A stretch of 64,000 bases of DNA from JAZKDW01 sp040387375 (GCA_040387375.1 JAZKDW010000017.1:1-64000); one strand, 5' to 3'. Counted from the stretch's first letter, positions 51,580 to 60,293 are shown. Notes: a model not told the origin generated them from the sequence alone. Numbers and translations are program-made.

Positions 51580-52630
51580 CGCGCGAATGGCGGGGGCGTA
51601 CGACAGATGGAGATGTGCTTGTTTCCCGCACGATCAACTGCGGCATGAAAGCAGGTTCAGGTGGCCGTCTCACTGCCTCAGCCGAACTGTCCATCAGCTC
51701 AAACAGCAGGTTCCCGGCACGCGTTGCCATTTCCAGCACGGGCAATGCGACCGCGGTAATCGAAGGGCGGCAAATTTGAAACCATGCCGGATCGCCATAA
51801 CCTACGATGGACAATTGGGTCGGCACGTCAATCTTGCGTTCCGCAATAGCGGTGAGCGCGCCGAGCAGCTGGCGCGAGCCTGCCACTACCAATGCGGTCG
51901 GCGGGTTTGCCAGGTCTAGCAAGGTCGCCAATGATGCGTAGCCGAACTCAGGCCTGGGCAAGCCCAGGCAGACCATTAAAACATCTTCCTTCAATTTTCC
52001 CTCCTTCAGTGCGCGTTCATATCCGGCGACGCGGGAATCGCCGGTGCTGAGTCCCCTGGGTCCCCCGATGTAGCCGATTCTTTTGTGACCCAGTCCGACC
52101 AAATGCTGCACGGCTTCAAAGATGCCCTGGCCTTCGTCGGCCCGCACCACAATTTTTCCTATCGAGACGGCGTACCGCAGGAACTGAACGGTGGGCACGT
52201 CACGCAGCAATTGCGCAGTTCGCGCTCGCGGCTTCGCGGTCGGCACGATCACGATCCCTGCCGCTTTTGATCCTCTGAGCGCTTCAACATGGCGCTGTTC
52301 CTGGATCGGGTCGTCATCGCTCACGGAGAGCACAAGCTGATAACCGCGCAGGGAACAGACCTGGGTCATGGCTTTCGCCGCAGCATTGTAAAACTCGTTC
52401 TCGATATCGGGGACGATCAATCCCACCAGCAGGCTGGTACTGCCGCGCATGATCCGGGCGCTCGAATCAGGAAAATATCCGAGCCGCTTGGCCTCGCTGC
52501 GGACCCGCAGCTTAGTAGCATCACCAATCGAAGGGTGATCGTTGAGGGCACGCGAGACGGTGGAGTGAGCCAGGTCGAGCGACCTGGCAATATCCTTGAT
52601 GGTGACGGGGATACGGCGCTGATCACTCAC
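51557..52630 (-). CDS. LacI-family transcriptional regulator
   Basis: 357 residues. N-terminal HTH and hinge helix 'VTIKDIARSLDLAHSTVSRA' then 'LNDHPSIGDATKLRVRSEAK' (about 9-48), followed by a periplasmic-binding-type core ('SLLVGLIVPDIENEFYNAAA', 'GIVIVPTAKPRAR', 'HKRIGYIGGPRGLSTGDSRV', 'LSIVGYGDPAWFQICRPSI'). Start is a GTG at 52630. Divergent from the kinase/enolase-paralogue operon, with a LacI-type palindrome between them; probably represses that operon and itself. Ligand unknown. Confidence 0.9.
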   Translation of the reverse strand: MSDQRRIPVTIKDIARSLDLAHSTVSRALNDHPSIGDATKLRVRSEAKRLGYFPDSSARIMRGSTSLLVGLIVPDIENEFYNAAAKAMTQVCSLRGYQLVLSVSDDDPIQEQRHVEALRGSKAAGIVIVPTAKPRARTAQLLRDVPTVQFLRYAVSIGKIVVRADEGQGIFEAVQHLVGLGHKRIGYIGGPRGLSTGDSRVAGYERALKEGKLKEDVLMVCLGLPRPEFGYASLATLLDLANPPTALVVAGSRQLLGALTAIAERKIDVPTQLSIVGYGDPAWFQICRPSITAVALPVLEMATRAGNLLFELMDSSAEAVRRPPEPAFMPQLIVRETSTSPSVVRPRHSREKKSVRT

Positions 52631-52746
52631 GTTAATCCCATCAGCTCAATGCTGCGAAAAATCTTCATATTTTATCTTCCTGCCTGCACACGATTGCGCT
52701 GAAGTATACCAGTTGGCCTCACCATGCCGGCGCGATAAAATTCCTT

Positions 52747-52758
52747 GCACACGTGTGC
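52747..52758. promoter_or_regulatory. Probable LacI-family operator
   Basis: GCACACGTGTGC is a perfect 12-bp palindrome with the central CG typical of LacI/GalR operators. It lies about 117 bases upstream of the LacI gene start and about 100 bases before the kinase gene start, in the divergent promoter region. Its exact function is inferred. Confidence 0.55.
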
Positions 52759-52859
52759 GTAGTTCGGTTACATTTACGCATCGGCATTCCGCAAGTGCCT
52801 GTCGGTGAACATTTTCTATCTGAATTTGCAAGTCACATCAGCCTGCAGCATTCGACACA

Positions 52860-53888
52860 ATGGAACTATCCCGCATGAGCCTGACAAAAGACGAAACACA
52901 AAGTTTGCAAGCGTCATTGCTGCGCATGGGATTGATCGATGCGGATGAGCGCCCTGCCCTGGAAAAACTGACAGGAGGTGTGTCGTCCCTGATCGTTCTG
53001 GCCCATACCCGGCGCGGCCCGGTATGCATCAAACGTGCGCTGGCAAAACTGAACGTGGCAGCGGACTGGAGCGCGCCGGTGGAACGCAGCAGCGCCGAAG
53101 TGGCGTGGATGAAAACCGCGATGCGAATCGCTCCGGGCACGGTGCCGTCGATTGCGGGCGAGGATCACGAGGTTCTCGCATTCGCCATGCATTATCTTGA
53201 TCCGGCTGATCACCCGCTATGGAAAACGCAGTTGCGCGACGGCCTGGCGGATCCGCATACCGCGCGTGCCGTTGCGGCCAACCTGGTTGCGATTCACCGC
53301 GGAACCGCTCACGACGATACGCTGGCGGCCGCTTTCGCCAATGACGAAAGTTTTCATGCTCTGCGTCTTGCCCCCTATTTCGGCGCAACGGCACTGGCGC
53401 ATCCGGAATGTGCGCCCGCGCTTCAACAGCTCATCGATATGACAGCGCAGACCAAGGTGGCGCTGGTACACGGCGACATCAGTCCCAAGAACATACTGGT
53501 CGGCAAACAGGGCCCGGTATTTCTGGACGCCGAATGTGCATGGTACGGGGATCCTGCCTTCGACCTCGCTTTTTGCCTGTGCCACCTGCTGCTGAAATGC
53601 GTGTGGCGTCCGACTTCCGCCGCGGATTACCTGCGTTGTTTCGATGCGATGGCCGAGGAGTATCTGCGTGGTGTGACGTGGGAGCCGCCTGCCATGCTGG
53701 AGCGGCGTGCCAGCCGGTTGTTGGCGGCGATTATGCTGGCCCGCATTGACGGCAAATCTCCGGTGGAATACATCACCGGCGAACTCGACCGCGACCGTGT
53801 GCGCCGCTTTGCGCTGCGCCTTGTACTTGCTCCCGCACAGCAGCTTTCTAATATTCGACATTCATGGCAGAAGGAAATCAACCAGTGA
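52860..53888 (+). CDS. APH-fold small-molecule kinase, catabolic type
   Basis: 342 residues. Aminoglycoside-phosphotransferase/choline-kinase fold: 'RGPVCIKRALAKL' (ATP-binding Lys), catalytic loop 'LVHGDISPKNILVG' (about 202-215) and metal-binding 'LDAECAWYGDPAFDLAFCLC' (about 221-240, where kinases have D-x-E). Members phosphorylate hydroxyls of small substrates such as methylthioribose, choline or antibiotics. Here it is joined (GTGA overlap) to an enolase-paralogue gene and a hydroxyacid-dehydrogenase gene, so a hydroxy-acid kinase is more likely than a resistance enzyme. No good ribosome-binding site; the ATG at 52875 is an alternative. Confidence 0.8.
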   Translation: MELSRMSLTKDETQSLQASLLRMGLIDADERPALEKLTGGVSSLIVLAHTRRGPVCIKRALAKLNVAADWSAPVERSSAEVAWMKTAMRIAPGTVPSIAGEDHEVLAFAMHYLDPADHPLWKTQLRDGLADPHTARAVAANLVAIHRGTAHDDTLAAAFANDESFHALRLAPYFGATALAHPECAPALQQLIDMTAQTKVALVHGDISPKNILVGKQGPVFLDAECAWYGDPAFDLAFCLCHLLLKCVWRPTSAADYLRCFDAMAEEYLRGVTWEPPAMLERRASRLLAAIMLARIDGKSPVEYITGELDRDRVRRFALRLVLAPAQQLSNIRHSWQKEINQ

Positions 53889-55174
53889 AGACACGCATCA
53901 ATACCATTCATGGACGCCGCATCTGGGATTCACGTGGCCGCCCTACCGTTGAAGTCGAGGTGGTGCTGGCAGGCGGTGCGCGCGGGCGGGGCATTGCGCC
54001 GGCCGGCGCATCATGCGGAAGCAACGAGGCGATCGAATTGCGCGATGGTGGATCGCAGTTCGGCGGTTATGGCGTCCAACAAGCGATTGCCAATGTCAAT
54101 GGCGCCATCGCCGGCGCGCTCGAAGGATTGGATGCGTGCGCCCAGATTCAGGTCGATGAAACACTGATCGCCCTGGACGGCACGCCGAACAAATCCGTAT
54201 TGGGCGGCAACGCGACAATTGCGACGTCGATGGCGGTGCTAAGTGCGGCGGCGGCGGCAGAAAATGAACCGCTGTGGCGCTATATCGCCGAAGGACGCGA
54301 GGTCAGTTTGCCGATGCCGGAGATTCAGATATTCGGCGGCGGCGCCCATGCCGGACGCCGCATCGATATCCAGGATTTGCTGGTGATGCCAGTGGGCGCG
54401 CAGAGTTTCGACGAAGCGCTGGCCATGGTCGCCGAAGTCTATCGCGCGGCAGGCAATTTGATGAGCGAGCGCGGGCCGCGCGCCGGCGTTGCCGACGAAG
54501 GCGGATGGTGGCCGAGTTTTGCTTCCAATGAAGAGGCGCTGGAGATGCTGGTGCGTTCGATCGAAGCAGCCGGCTACCTTAATGGCGAAGTGGCGATTTC
54601 GCTCGACATAGCCGCGTCCGAATTTGGCAGCAAGGGCCGCTATCGGCCGACATTGGAAAAGCGCGAATTCGATACCGGTGAATGGCTCGAAGTCCTGCTG
54701 GGATGGGTCGGCCGTTATCCGATACTGTCGATCGAAGATCCGTTTGCGGAAGACGATGTCGATGGCATGCGGGCGATTACCGCAGCCATCGGTGACCGCG
54801 TGCAAGTGATCGGCGATGACTTCCTTGTCACCAGTGCCGCACGGGTTGCCGAAGCCGCGCAAAGCCATGCCTGCAACGCGGTGCTGATCAAACCGAACCA
54901 GGCCGGCACCATCACCGAGACGCAGCGGGCAATGCAGGCCGCCAAAAAGGAAGGCTGGAGCACGATTGTGTCGGCGCGCTCCGGTGAATCCGAGGATGTG
55001 ATGATTGCCCATCTGGCCGTTGGCTGGAACGCCGGCCAGTTGAAGGTCGGTTCCTTCGCCCGCTCGGAGCGCATGGCGAAGTGGAACGAAGTGCTGCGTA
55101 TCGAATCAGCGCTCGGTTCGGCTGCGCGTTATGCGGGCCGGCATGCGCTTCCAATGAAAGAGTCCCCACGATGA
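53885..55174 (+). CDS. Enolase-superfamily paralogue with altered active site
   Basis: 429 residues, enolase length. Conserved: His (about 155, in 'GGGAHAGRR'), Glu (about 205, 'VADEGGW'), metal ligands Asp ('ISLDIAASEF'), Glu ('LSIEDPF') and Asp ('VIGDDFLVT'), catalytic Lys (about 336, 'LIKPNQAGT') and Lys near 387. Changed: the Glu of 'QEF' (yeast Glu168) is Asp ('DIQDL'); the His of 'SHRSGETED' (yeast His373) is Ala ('SARSGESED'); the mobile-loop sequence reads 'APAGASCGS'. So it probably dehydrates something other than 2-phosphoglycerate. The GTG at 53885 overlaps the kinase stop; the ATG at 53864 is possible but overlaps more. Confidence 0.85.
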   Translation: MKTRINTIHGRRIWDSRGRPTVEVEVVLAGGARGRGIAPAGASCGSNEAIELRDGGSQFGGYGVQQAIANVNGAIAGALEGLDACAQIQVDETLIALDGTPNKSVLGGNATIATSMAVLSAAAAAENEPLWRYIAEGREVSLPMPEIQIFGGGAHAGRRIDIQDLLVMPVGAQSFDEALAMVAEVYRAAGNLMSERGPRAGVADEGGWWPSFASNEEALEMLVRSIEAAGYLNGEVAISLDIAASEFGSKGRYRPTLEKREFDTGEWLEVLLGWVGRYPILSIEDPFAEDDVDGMRAITAAIGDRVQVIGDDFLVTSAARVAEAAQSHACNAVLIKPNQAGTITETQRAMQAAKKEGWSTIVSARSGESEDVMIAHLAVGWNAGQLKVGSFARSERMAKWNEVLRIESALGSAARYAGRHALPMKESPR

Positions 55175-56118
55175 AAGCCGTGCTCCAGTTCCGCGCCAGC
55201 ACGGGATTCATTGACTCCCTGATGGCGGCTGCGCCGGCGTGGCTGCAGATCGCCGTGGTTGATGAAACCGACAAGAAAACCTTTGCCGAACAGTTGGCGG
55301 ACGCCGAGGTGCTATTGCATGTGCTGGAACCCGTCACTGCGCAAGTGATGGCGCACGCGCCGAACTTGAAACTGATCCAGAAAATCGGCGTTGGTGTCAA
55401 TACGATTGACTTGGATGCGGCACGGGCCAAGGGCATCGCGGTCGCCAACATGCCCGGCACGAATAGCCAGGCGGTCGCGGAACACACACTTGCGCTGATG
55501 CTTGCGGCGCTGCGGCGCGTGCCCTTCCTGGATCGCGCCATGCGTGCCGGCGCCGGCTGGACGCTGGCGCCGGACGAGTTCGATCGCATTGGTGAAATGT
55601 GCGGGCGGACAGTCGGCCTGGTCGGCAACGGCGAGGTGCCCAGAAGACTGGGGCCCGTGCTGCGCGCTCTCGGCGCCAGGGTCATCTACACCGATCGCAC
55701 CACGGCAGCCGGCACCGTCGCGGAATGGCGCCCCTTGAACAAGCTGCTGGCCGAAGCCGATATCGTGTCCCTGCATGTCCCGCTGACGCCGGAAACCGCG
55801 CAACTGATCAATGCTGAAACACTCGGGCAAATGAAGCCGGGCAGCATACTGATCAATACCGCGCGTGGCGCACTGGTCGATGAAACAGCCTTGCAGGCGG
55901 CCCTGTTGTCTGGACACTTGGCAGCGGCTGGCCTCGATGTCGTCGCCGCAGAACCGGCCGGTGCGAATCATCCCCTGCTCACATTCGACAATGTCGTCCT
56001 GACGCCCCATATCGCCTGGCTCACATCGGAAACAGTCAGGCGCAGTCTTGCGCTTGCATTCGAAAACTGCCGCCGCTTGCAGCAGAATGCACCGTTATTG
56101 CATCAGGTCGTACCCTGA
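55171..56118 (+). CDS. D-2-hydroxyacid dehydrogenase
   Basis: 315 residues of the PGDH/D-lactate-dehydrogenase family. Nucleotide motif 'VGLVGNGEVPRRLGPV' (about 146-161), where the third Gly of GxGxxG is Pro. Catalytic Arg in 'NTARGALVDE', acidic residue in 'DVVAAEPAG', His in 'LTPHIAW'. 'GVGVNTIDLDAARAKGIAVA' is the conserved segment before. NAD(P)-dependent interconversion of 2-hydroxy and 2-keto acids. ATGA overlap with the enolase-paralogue stop. Could act on the 2-keto acid that an enolase-type reaction and dephosphorylation would form. Confidence 0.87.
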   Translation: MKAVLQFRASTGFIDSLMAAAPAWLQIAVVDETDKKTFAEQLADAEVLLHVLEPVTAQVMAHAPNLKLIQKIGVGVNTIDLDAARAKGIAVANMPGTNSQAVAEHTLALMLAALRRVPFLDRAMRAGAGWTLAPDEFDRIGEMCGRTVGLVGNGEVPRRLGPVLRALGARVIYTDRTTAAGTVAEWRPLNKLLAEADIVSLHVPLTPETAQLINAETLGQMKPGSILINTARGALVDETALQAALLSGHLAAAGLDVVAAEPAGANHPLLTFDNVVLTPHIAWLTSETVRRSLALAFENCRRLQQNAPLLHQVVP

Positions 56119-56160
56119 TCAAAGTAAAGATCCTGTCCCGACTTGGGGCAAGGAAGAAGC

Positions 56161-57177
56161 ATGACGAATTCACGGAGAAAAAGAGAAATGACTAAAAGAA
56201 CGACCTTGCTGTTGCCCGCGATCGGGCGCTTTGTTGCAGCCGCGTGTTTCGGCATCATGCCAATGCTAGCATTGGCACAAGCTTATCCATCCAAACCCGT
56301 GCGCGTGGTTGTTCCCTATCCCCCTGGTGGACCAACCGATATCGCTGCGCGCATCGTGGCGCAGAAATTGTCAGAGAATATGCGGCAATCATTTGTCGTC
56401 GAAAACAGGCCCGGCGCCACCGGCATGATTGGTACCGATCTGGTTGCCAAAGCCACGCCTGATGGTTATACGCTGCTCGTCAATGCCTCGGTCCAGGTCA
56501 TCTATCCGAGTCTGTTTGCAAAGATGGCGTTCGACCCGATCAAGGATTTTTCGCCGGTGACCGTGCTGGCGCAGGGGCCGCTGGTTCTGCTCGTCAATCC
56601 CGATCTGCCGGTGAAATCCGTCAAGGACCTGGTGGCGCTGGCAAAATCGAAGCCGGGCAAGCTCCAGTTCGGTTCGTCAGGCAACGGCGCGGCGACGCAT
56701 CTGTCAGCGGAAGCATTCAAGATTCTCGCCGGCGTCGACATGCAGCATATTACTTACAAAGGCAGCACCCCAGCACTCACCGACGTCATGGGCGGGCATG
56801 TGCAACTGATGTTCGATTCGATGTCATCCAGCCTGCCTTTCATCAAGGCAGGCAAGCTGCGTGCGCTCGCCGTCACGACCGCGGTCCGGTCCCCTGCCAT
56901 GCCCGACCTGCCGACCATTGCTGAAGCCGGCGTGCCGGGTTATGACCTGAGCACATGGTATGGATTATGGGCGCCGGCGGGCACACCGAAGGACATTGTC
57001 AGCAAGTTGTCGACCGAAGTGGCGAAAATCCTCAAGACACCCGAAGTGCGCGAAAAACTTGCGGCGCTCGGTTCCGAGCCGGTCGGCAACTCGCCGGACG
57101 AGTTCGCCACGTTCTCCCGCATAGAGCAGGTCAAGTGGGCGAAGGTGGTCAGGGAGTCAGGCGCGAAGTTGGATTGA
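56161..57177 (+). CDS. Bug-family TTT periplasmic substrate-binding receptor
   Basis: About 338 residues. Long N-region then signal peptide ('LPAIGRFVAAACFGIMPMLA', cleavage near LAQAY). Bug motifs: 'YPSKPVRVVVPYPPGGPTDI', 'FVVENRPGATGMIGTDLVAK', 'TPDGYTLLVNASVQVIYPSL', 'MPDLPTIAEAGVPGYDLSTW'. Start at 56161 has AAGGAAG; the ATG at 56188 also has GGAG. Probably last gene of the kinase/enolase-paralogue/dehydrogenase operon (43-base gap), hence the likely receptor for the pathway substrate, presumably a hydroxy acid. Confidence 0.9.
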   Translation: MTNSRRKREMTKRTTLLLPAIGRFVAAACFGIMPMLALAQAYPSKPVRVVVPYPPGGPTDIAARIVAQKLSENMRQSFVVENRPGATGMIGTDLVAKATPDGYTLLVNASVQVIYPSLFAKMAFDPIKDFSPVTVLAQGPLVLLVNPDLPVKSVKDLVALAKSKPGKLQFGSSGNGAATHLSAEAFKILAGVDMQHITYKGSTPALTDVMGGHVQLMFDSMSSSLPFIKAGKLRALAVTTAVRSPAMPDLPTIAEAGVPGYDLSTWYGLWAPAGTPKDIVSKLSTEVAKILKTPEVREKLAALGSEPVGNSPDEFATFSRIEQVKWAKVVRESGAKLD

Positions 57178-57197
57178 CCGGGCCGATGCCCGGGTCA
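57175..57197. terminator. Hairpin shared by two convergent stop codons
   Basis: TGACCGGGC (57175-57183) pairs with GCCCGGGTCA (57188-57197) with one bulged base and a CGAT loop. The TGA at each end is the stop codon of the Bug gene (plus) and of the RpiR gene (minus). No T tract on either strand; a weak two-way terminator at most. Confidence 0.5.
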
Positions 57198-58157
57198 GGA
57201 GCGCGCCGGCCTGGTCTTGCTGTCCTTGCCGCTCCTGACGCGCCGGCGCGCAGGGGTCTTTCCTTCGTCCTGCTCCAGCAACGCCGCCAGTGAAACGGCA
57301 ATGGTCTGCACCAGTGACATCGGCGCCGCCAGCGATCGGGAAAAACTGTATTCTTCTTCCGGAATCGTAAACAGTACACTTGCATCCTTGGCCAACGGCG
57401 ACAGCGGGCTATCCGTGATCGCAATCATCGGCGTGCCGTTTGCCGCTGCACGCTCGGCAATCGTGAGAACTTCTTTTGCATAGTGACGAAAGGCGATCGC
57501 CACGAGGACATCGCGCTTACTCATGATGCTGGCGATTTCCGTCGCCAAGCCTCCCCCGGAATCGAGAAGCACGACCCGGCGCCGCAACATGGTCAGCACA
57601 TAACGCGTGAACAGCGCCAGCGGTTCGGATCGATGCTGACCGGCGATGTAGATGATTTCCGCTTCCTTGAGACAGCGTGCGCCCTGTTGCAGGCTCTCTT
57701 CGGAAATCGTCTCCAACAGCGTCTGCAAGGCCGCCAGGTCGCGCACCACCTGGTTGCGCAGGAAACCGCGATGACTGCCCTCGAGGTTTTTCTGGAGTTC
57801 CGCGTCGAGCGCCTTGATCCGCTCCTGAAATCCTGGCGCAGCCGTCGCTAGCCGGCCCTGAAAGACAAGCTGTAACGCCTTGAATCCGGAGTAGCGGAAA
57901 TGTTGTGCGAAGCGGACCAGGATAGAGGCATGCACCCCGCATTTAGCGGCGATGGCGCTGGCGGACTCGAGCGCGACGACATTCGGGTTCTGCGTCAGGT
58001 AACGGGCCACTTGCTGGAAGCGTTCTGACAGCCGGGGATAATCCGCGGTGATGACGTTAACGATTCCTTCGTAGGTTTTTTCAGGCCCGCTACGTGACGC
58101 GGGTTCCTCGTTGCGAGACGGATTGCGCTGACCTGTCACGGTTTTGCCAGCCGCCAT
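57195..58157 (-). CDS. RpiR-family transcriptional regulator (HTH + SIS domain)
   Basis: 320 residues. Helix-turn-helix of the RpiR type ('YPRLSERFQQVARYLTQNPN', 'VVALESASAIAAKCGVHASI', 'LVRFAQHFRYSGFKALQLVF', about 37-97), then a SIS domain for phospho-sugars ('EIIYIAGQHRSEPLALFTRY', 'DVLVAIAFRHYAKEVLTIAE', 'GTPMIAITDSPLSPLAKDAS'). Start at 58157, 1 base after the aldolase stop, so it is co-transcribed with the aldolase. The SIS domain suggests a phosphorylated ligand, consistent with the kinase encoded nearby. Confidence 0.88.
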   Translation of the reverse strand: MAAGKTVTGQRNPSRNEEPASRSGPEKTYEGIVNVITADYPRLSERFQQVARYLTQNPNVVALESASAIAAKCGVHASILVRFAQHFRYSGFKALQLVFQGRLATAAPGFQERIKALDAELQKNLEGSHRGFLRNQVVRDLAALQTLLETISEESLQQGARCLKEAEIIYIAGQHRSEPLALFTRYVLTMLRRRVVLLDSGGGLATEIASIMSKRDVLVAIAFRHYAKEVLTIAERAAANGTPMIAITDSPLSPLAKDASVLFTIPEEEYSFSRSLAAPMSLVQTIAVSLAALLEQDEGKTPARRRVRSGKDSKTRPARS

Positions 58158-58158
58158 G

Positions 58159-58980
58159 TCAATAGCTGGCCTGTGGCGCGAGGCTTTCTGTGCGGCTGTC
58201 CACGCCATTGGCCAGCCGGCGAAATTCAGCAACGCTCGCTGCGGCCGCCCCCGCCAGCAACCTGGTATCGCCGGACACCGTGACCATATCGAATCCCCAA
58301 TCGATTGCCTGCTTCGCATAGTTCGCCGTACCGCAATGCAAAATCGCCTTGATGCCTGCCCGATGCGCCGCCGCGAGGATGGTCTTGATGGCGCCGACAA
58401 TTTCGGGTTCGGTCCGATCGAAGCCCACCGGATAGCGCTTGCCGGTCAAGCCGATCGTGAGGTCGGCAGGTCCGATGTACACGGCATCCAGTCCAGAGGT
58501 CGTCACGATCTCCTCGATATTGTCGACGGCTTCGCGCGTTTCGATCATCGCAATGCTCAGGATCTGGTCCTCCGCTTCGAGAAAATAATGGGCCCCAGCC
58601 GAAAAATTGGCGCGTGTAGGTCCGTAGCTGCGTACACCCAGCGGCGGATAACGCACGCAGGAAACGAATGCTTCGGCTTGCGCACGATTGTTGATCATCG
58701 GGCAGATCACGCCATAGGCGCCGGCATCGAGGATCTTCATGATGAGCGCGGGGTCAAGCCACGGCACCCGGCCCAGCGGCGTAACGGCACTGGCCTGCAT
58801 CGCCTGGAACATGCTGACGGCGACGTGGTAATCGACGACTCCATGCTGTAGGTCGACACAGATCGAGTCATACCCTTGCGCCGCCATGATCTCGGCGGTG
58901 AAGGCATTGCCGATCGAGAGCCAGCCATTCAATACCGGTTTGCCTTGCGACCAGAGTGTCTTGATGTGATTGGGCTTCAT
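58159..58980 (-). CDS. HpcH/HpaI-family class II aldolase
   Basis: 273 residues. 'DSICVDLQHGVVDYHVAV' has the catalytic His (about 46), 'LGRVPWLDPALIMKILDAGA' the substrate Arg, 'AMIETREAVDNIEEIV' the metal-binding Glu and 'YIGPADLTIGLTG' the metal-binding Asp. These enzymes cleave 4-hydroxy-2-keto acids to pyruvate plus an aldehyde. First gene of a two-gene operon with the RpiR regulator, converging on the kinase/enolase-paralogue operon. A pyruvate-yielding aldolase next to an enolase-type gene suggests one pathway. No strong ribosome-binding site seen. Confidence 0.87.
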   Translation of the reverse strand: MKPNHIKTLWSQGKPVLNGWLSIGNAFTAEIMAAQGYDSICVDLQHGVVDYHVAVSMFQAMQASAVTPLGRVPWLDPALIMKILDAGAYGVICPMINNRAQAEAFVSCVRYPPLGVRSYGPTRANFSAGAHYFLEAEDQILSIAMIETREAVDNIEEIVTTSGLDAVYIGPADLTIGLTGKRYPVGFDRTEPEIVGAIKTILAAAHRAGIKAILHCGTANYAKQAIDWGFDMVTVSGDTRLLAGAAAASVAEFRRLANGVDSRTESLAPQASY

Positions 58981-59139
58981 GCTGAATTTTTCCGGGTAAA
59001 AGAGGGAGGGATCTGCCGACGGCCAACTTGATCGGATAGCTTGCCATGTAAGTCATTGCGACAGAAATAGCAATAATACTTGCAAGGATCTAAATCCGCA
59101 ATAAACATTGCACCAAGGTATTGGGACTCCCGGGGGTCA

Positions 59140-59168
59140 GACCGGGACTGGTGTCAGATATCCCGGTC
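59140..59168 (-). terminator. Hairpin at the 3' end of the LysR gene
   Basis: GACCGGGA (59140-59147) pairs with TCCCGGTC (59161-59168); the loop contains the LysR stop codon. The flanking CCCGGGGGTC-type sequence continues into the aldolase upstream region. Plausible terminator for the minus-strand LysR gene, but no T tract. Confidence 0.45.
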
Positions 59169-60062
59169 CCATTCAGGCGCCGCGCCAAATCGTTCGATCA
59201 GATGATCGACAAAGGTGCGCACCTTGCTGGACAGGTGGTCCCGGCTTGGATAAATCGCGTAGATGTCCAGTTTTTTGGCTTCATAACCAGGCAGGACAAC
59301 ACGCAGCTTGCCTTCACGAAGCGCGTCGCCAACAATGAATGTCGGTTGCATGATGATGCCCATGCCCGCAATTGCCGCTTCGCGCAGCAAACCGCCGCTG
59401 TTGGATTGCATGGCGCTTTTGATCCGGATGGACTGCGGCGTCCCCTGGTGAACGAACTGCCAGACGTCACGTGTCATCAGGTAGCTGTAGTTCAGGCACA
59501 CATGAGCAGCCAGGTCTTGCGGCGTCTGCGGTTCGCCGTGTTGATCGATATACGATTGCGCAGCGCACGCAACTACCCGGGCAGTGGCGATCTTCCGCGC
59601 AATCAGGCTTGAGTCCTTGATGCGGCCGATACGGATGACAAGGTCGTACCCGTCCTCCACCAGATCCACCATTCTGTCCGACAGCGCGATGTCCAGGCTC
59701 ACCTTGGGAAACCGCTGTGAATATTCCAGCAAAAATCGTCCCAGATAGTTGACCGCAAACGATACCGGCGCGCTGACACGCAGCGTGCCAGTCGGATTTT
59801 GTGTGCTGGTACTGGCAACAAGCGCTGCCTCGTCCACATCATGCAGCACCTGCCTGCAGCGCTCCAGGTAAGTGACGCCCGTCTCGGTCAGGCTCAGGCG
59901 GCGCGTACTGCGATTGAACAGGCGTGCCTGGAGATGCGTTTCAAGATCCGCCACATGACGCGTGACGGACGGATTGGACATGTCGAGTGCGCGTGCGGCG
60001 CCTGCAAAGCTGCCGAACTCCGCCACTTTGGCAAACACCGTCATTGATTGAAACAGGTCCAT
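59154..60062 (-). CDS. LysR-family transcriptional regulator
   Basis: 302 residues. HTH 'MTVFAKVAEFGSFAGAARAL' then 'DMSNPSVTRHVADLETHLQA' (about 7-46). Effector domain with 'TLRVSAPVSFAVNYLGRFLL', 'DLVIRIGRIKDSSLIARKIA' and 'GMGIIMQPTFIVGDALREGK', the subgroup of AaeR/DmlR-like regulators. Start at 60062. Divergent from the DUF4148 gene by about 230 bases; the target genes are not obvious. Confidence 0.9.
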   Translation of the reverse strand: MDLFQSMTVFAKVAEFGSFAGAARALDMSNPSVTRHVADLETHLQARLFNRSTRRLSLTETGVTYLERCRQVLHDVDEAALVASTSTQNPTGTLRVSAPVSFAVNYLGRFLLEYSQRFPKVSLDIALSDRMVDLVEDGYDLVIRIGRIKDSSLIARKIATARVVACAAQSYIDQHGEPQTPQDLAAHVCLNYSYLMTRDVWQFVHQGTPQSIRIKSAMQSNSGGLLREAAIAGMGIIMQPTFIVGDALREGKLRVVLPGYEAKKLDIYAIYPSRDHLSSKVRTFVDHLIERFGAAPEWDRDI

Positions 60063-60293
60063 GCGCGCGCCACTTTTTAAAAAGGCCGGTTATTGATCAG
60101 GCCGCCTGATTATTCCATAAACCGGAATAGTCTATTGCCGCTGCCCCTATTTTTCACGCGATGAACCCTATGTAGACTCTGCTTCATCGATGAGCACACA
60201 ACGAACTCACCGAGGCAGGACCCGACGGGCAGCATGTTTGCCTTGACCGCCGAGCCCGGAAGCTAACCCCCCACAATTTTTTGGAGAATTAAA

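Noticed and set aside
52860..53888. Antibiotic-resistance aminoglycoside phosphotransferase
   Set aside because: The fold is shared, but overlapping catabolic genes and a LacI regulator point to a metabolic kinase.
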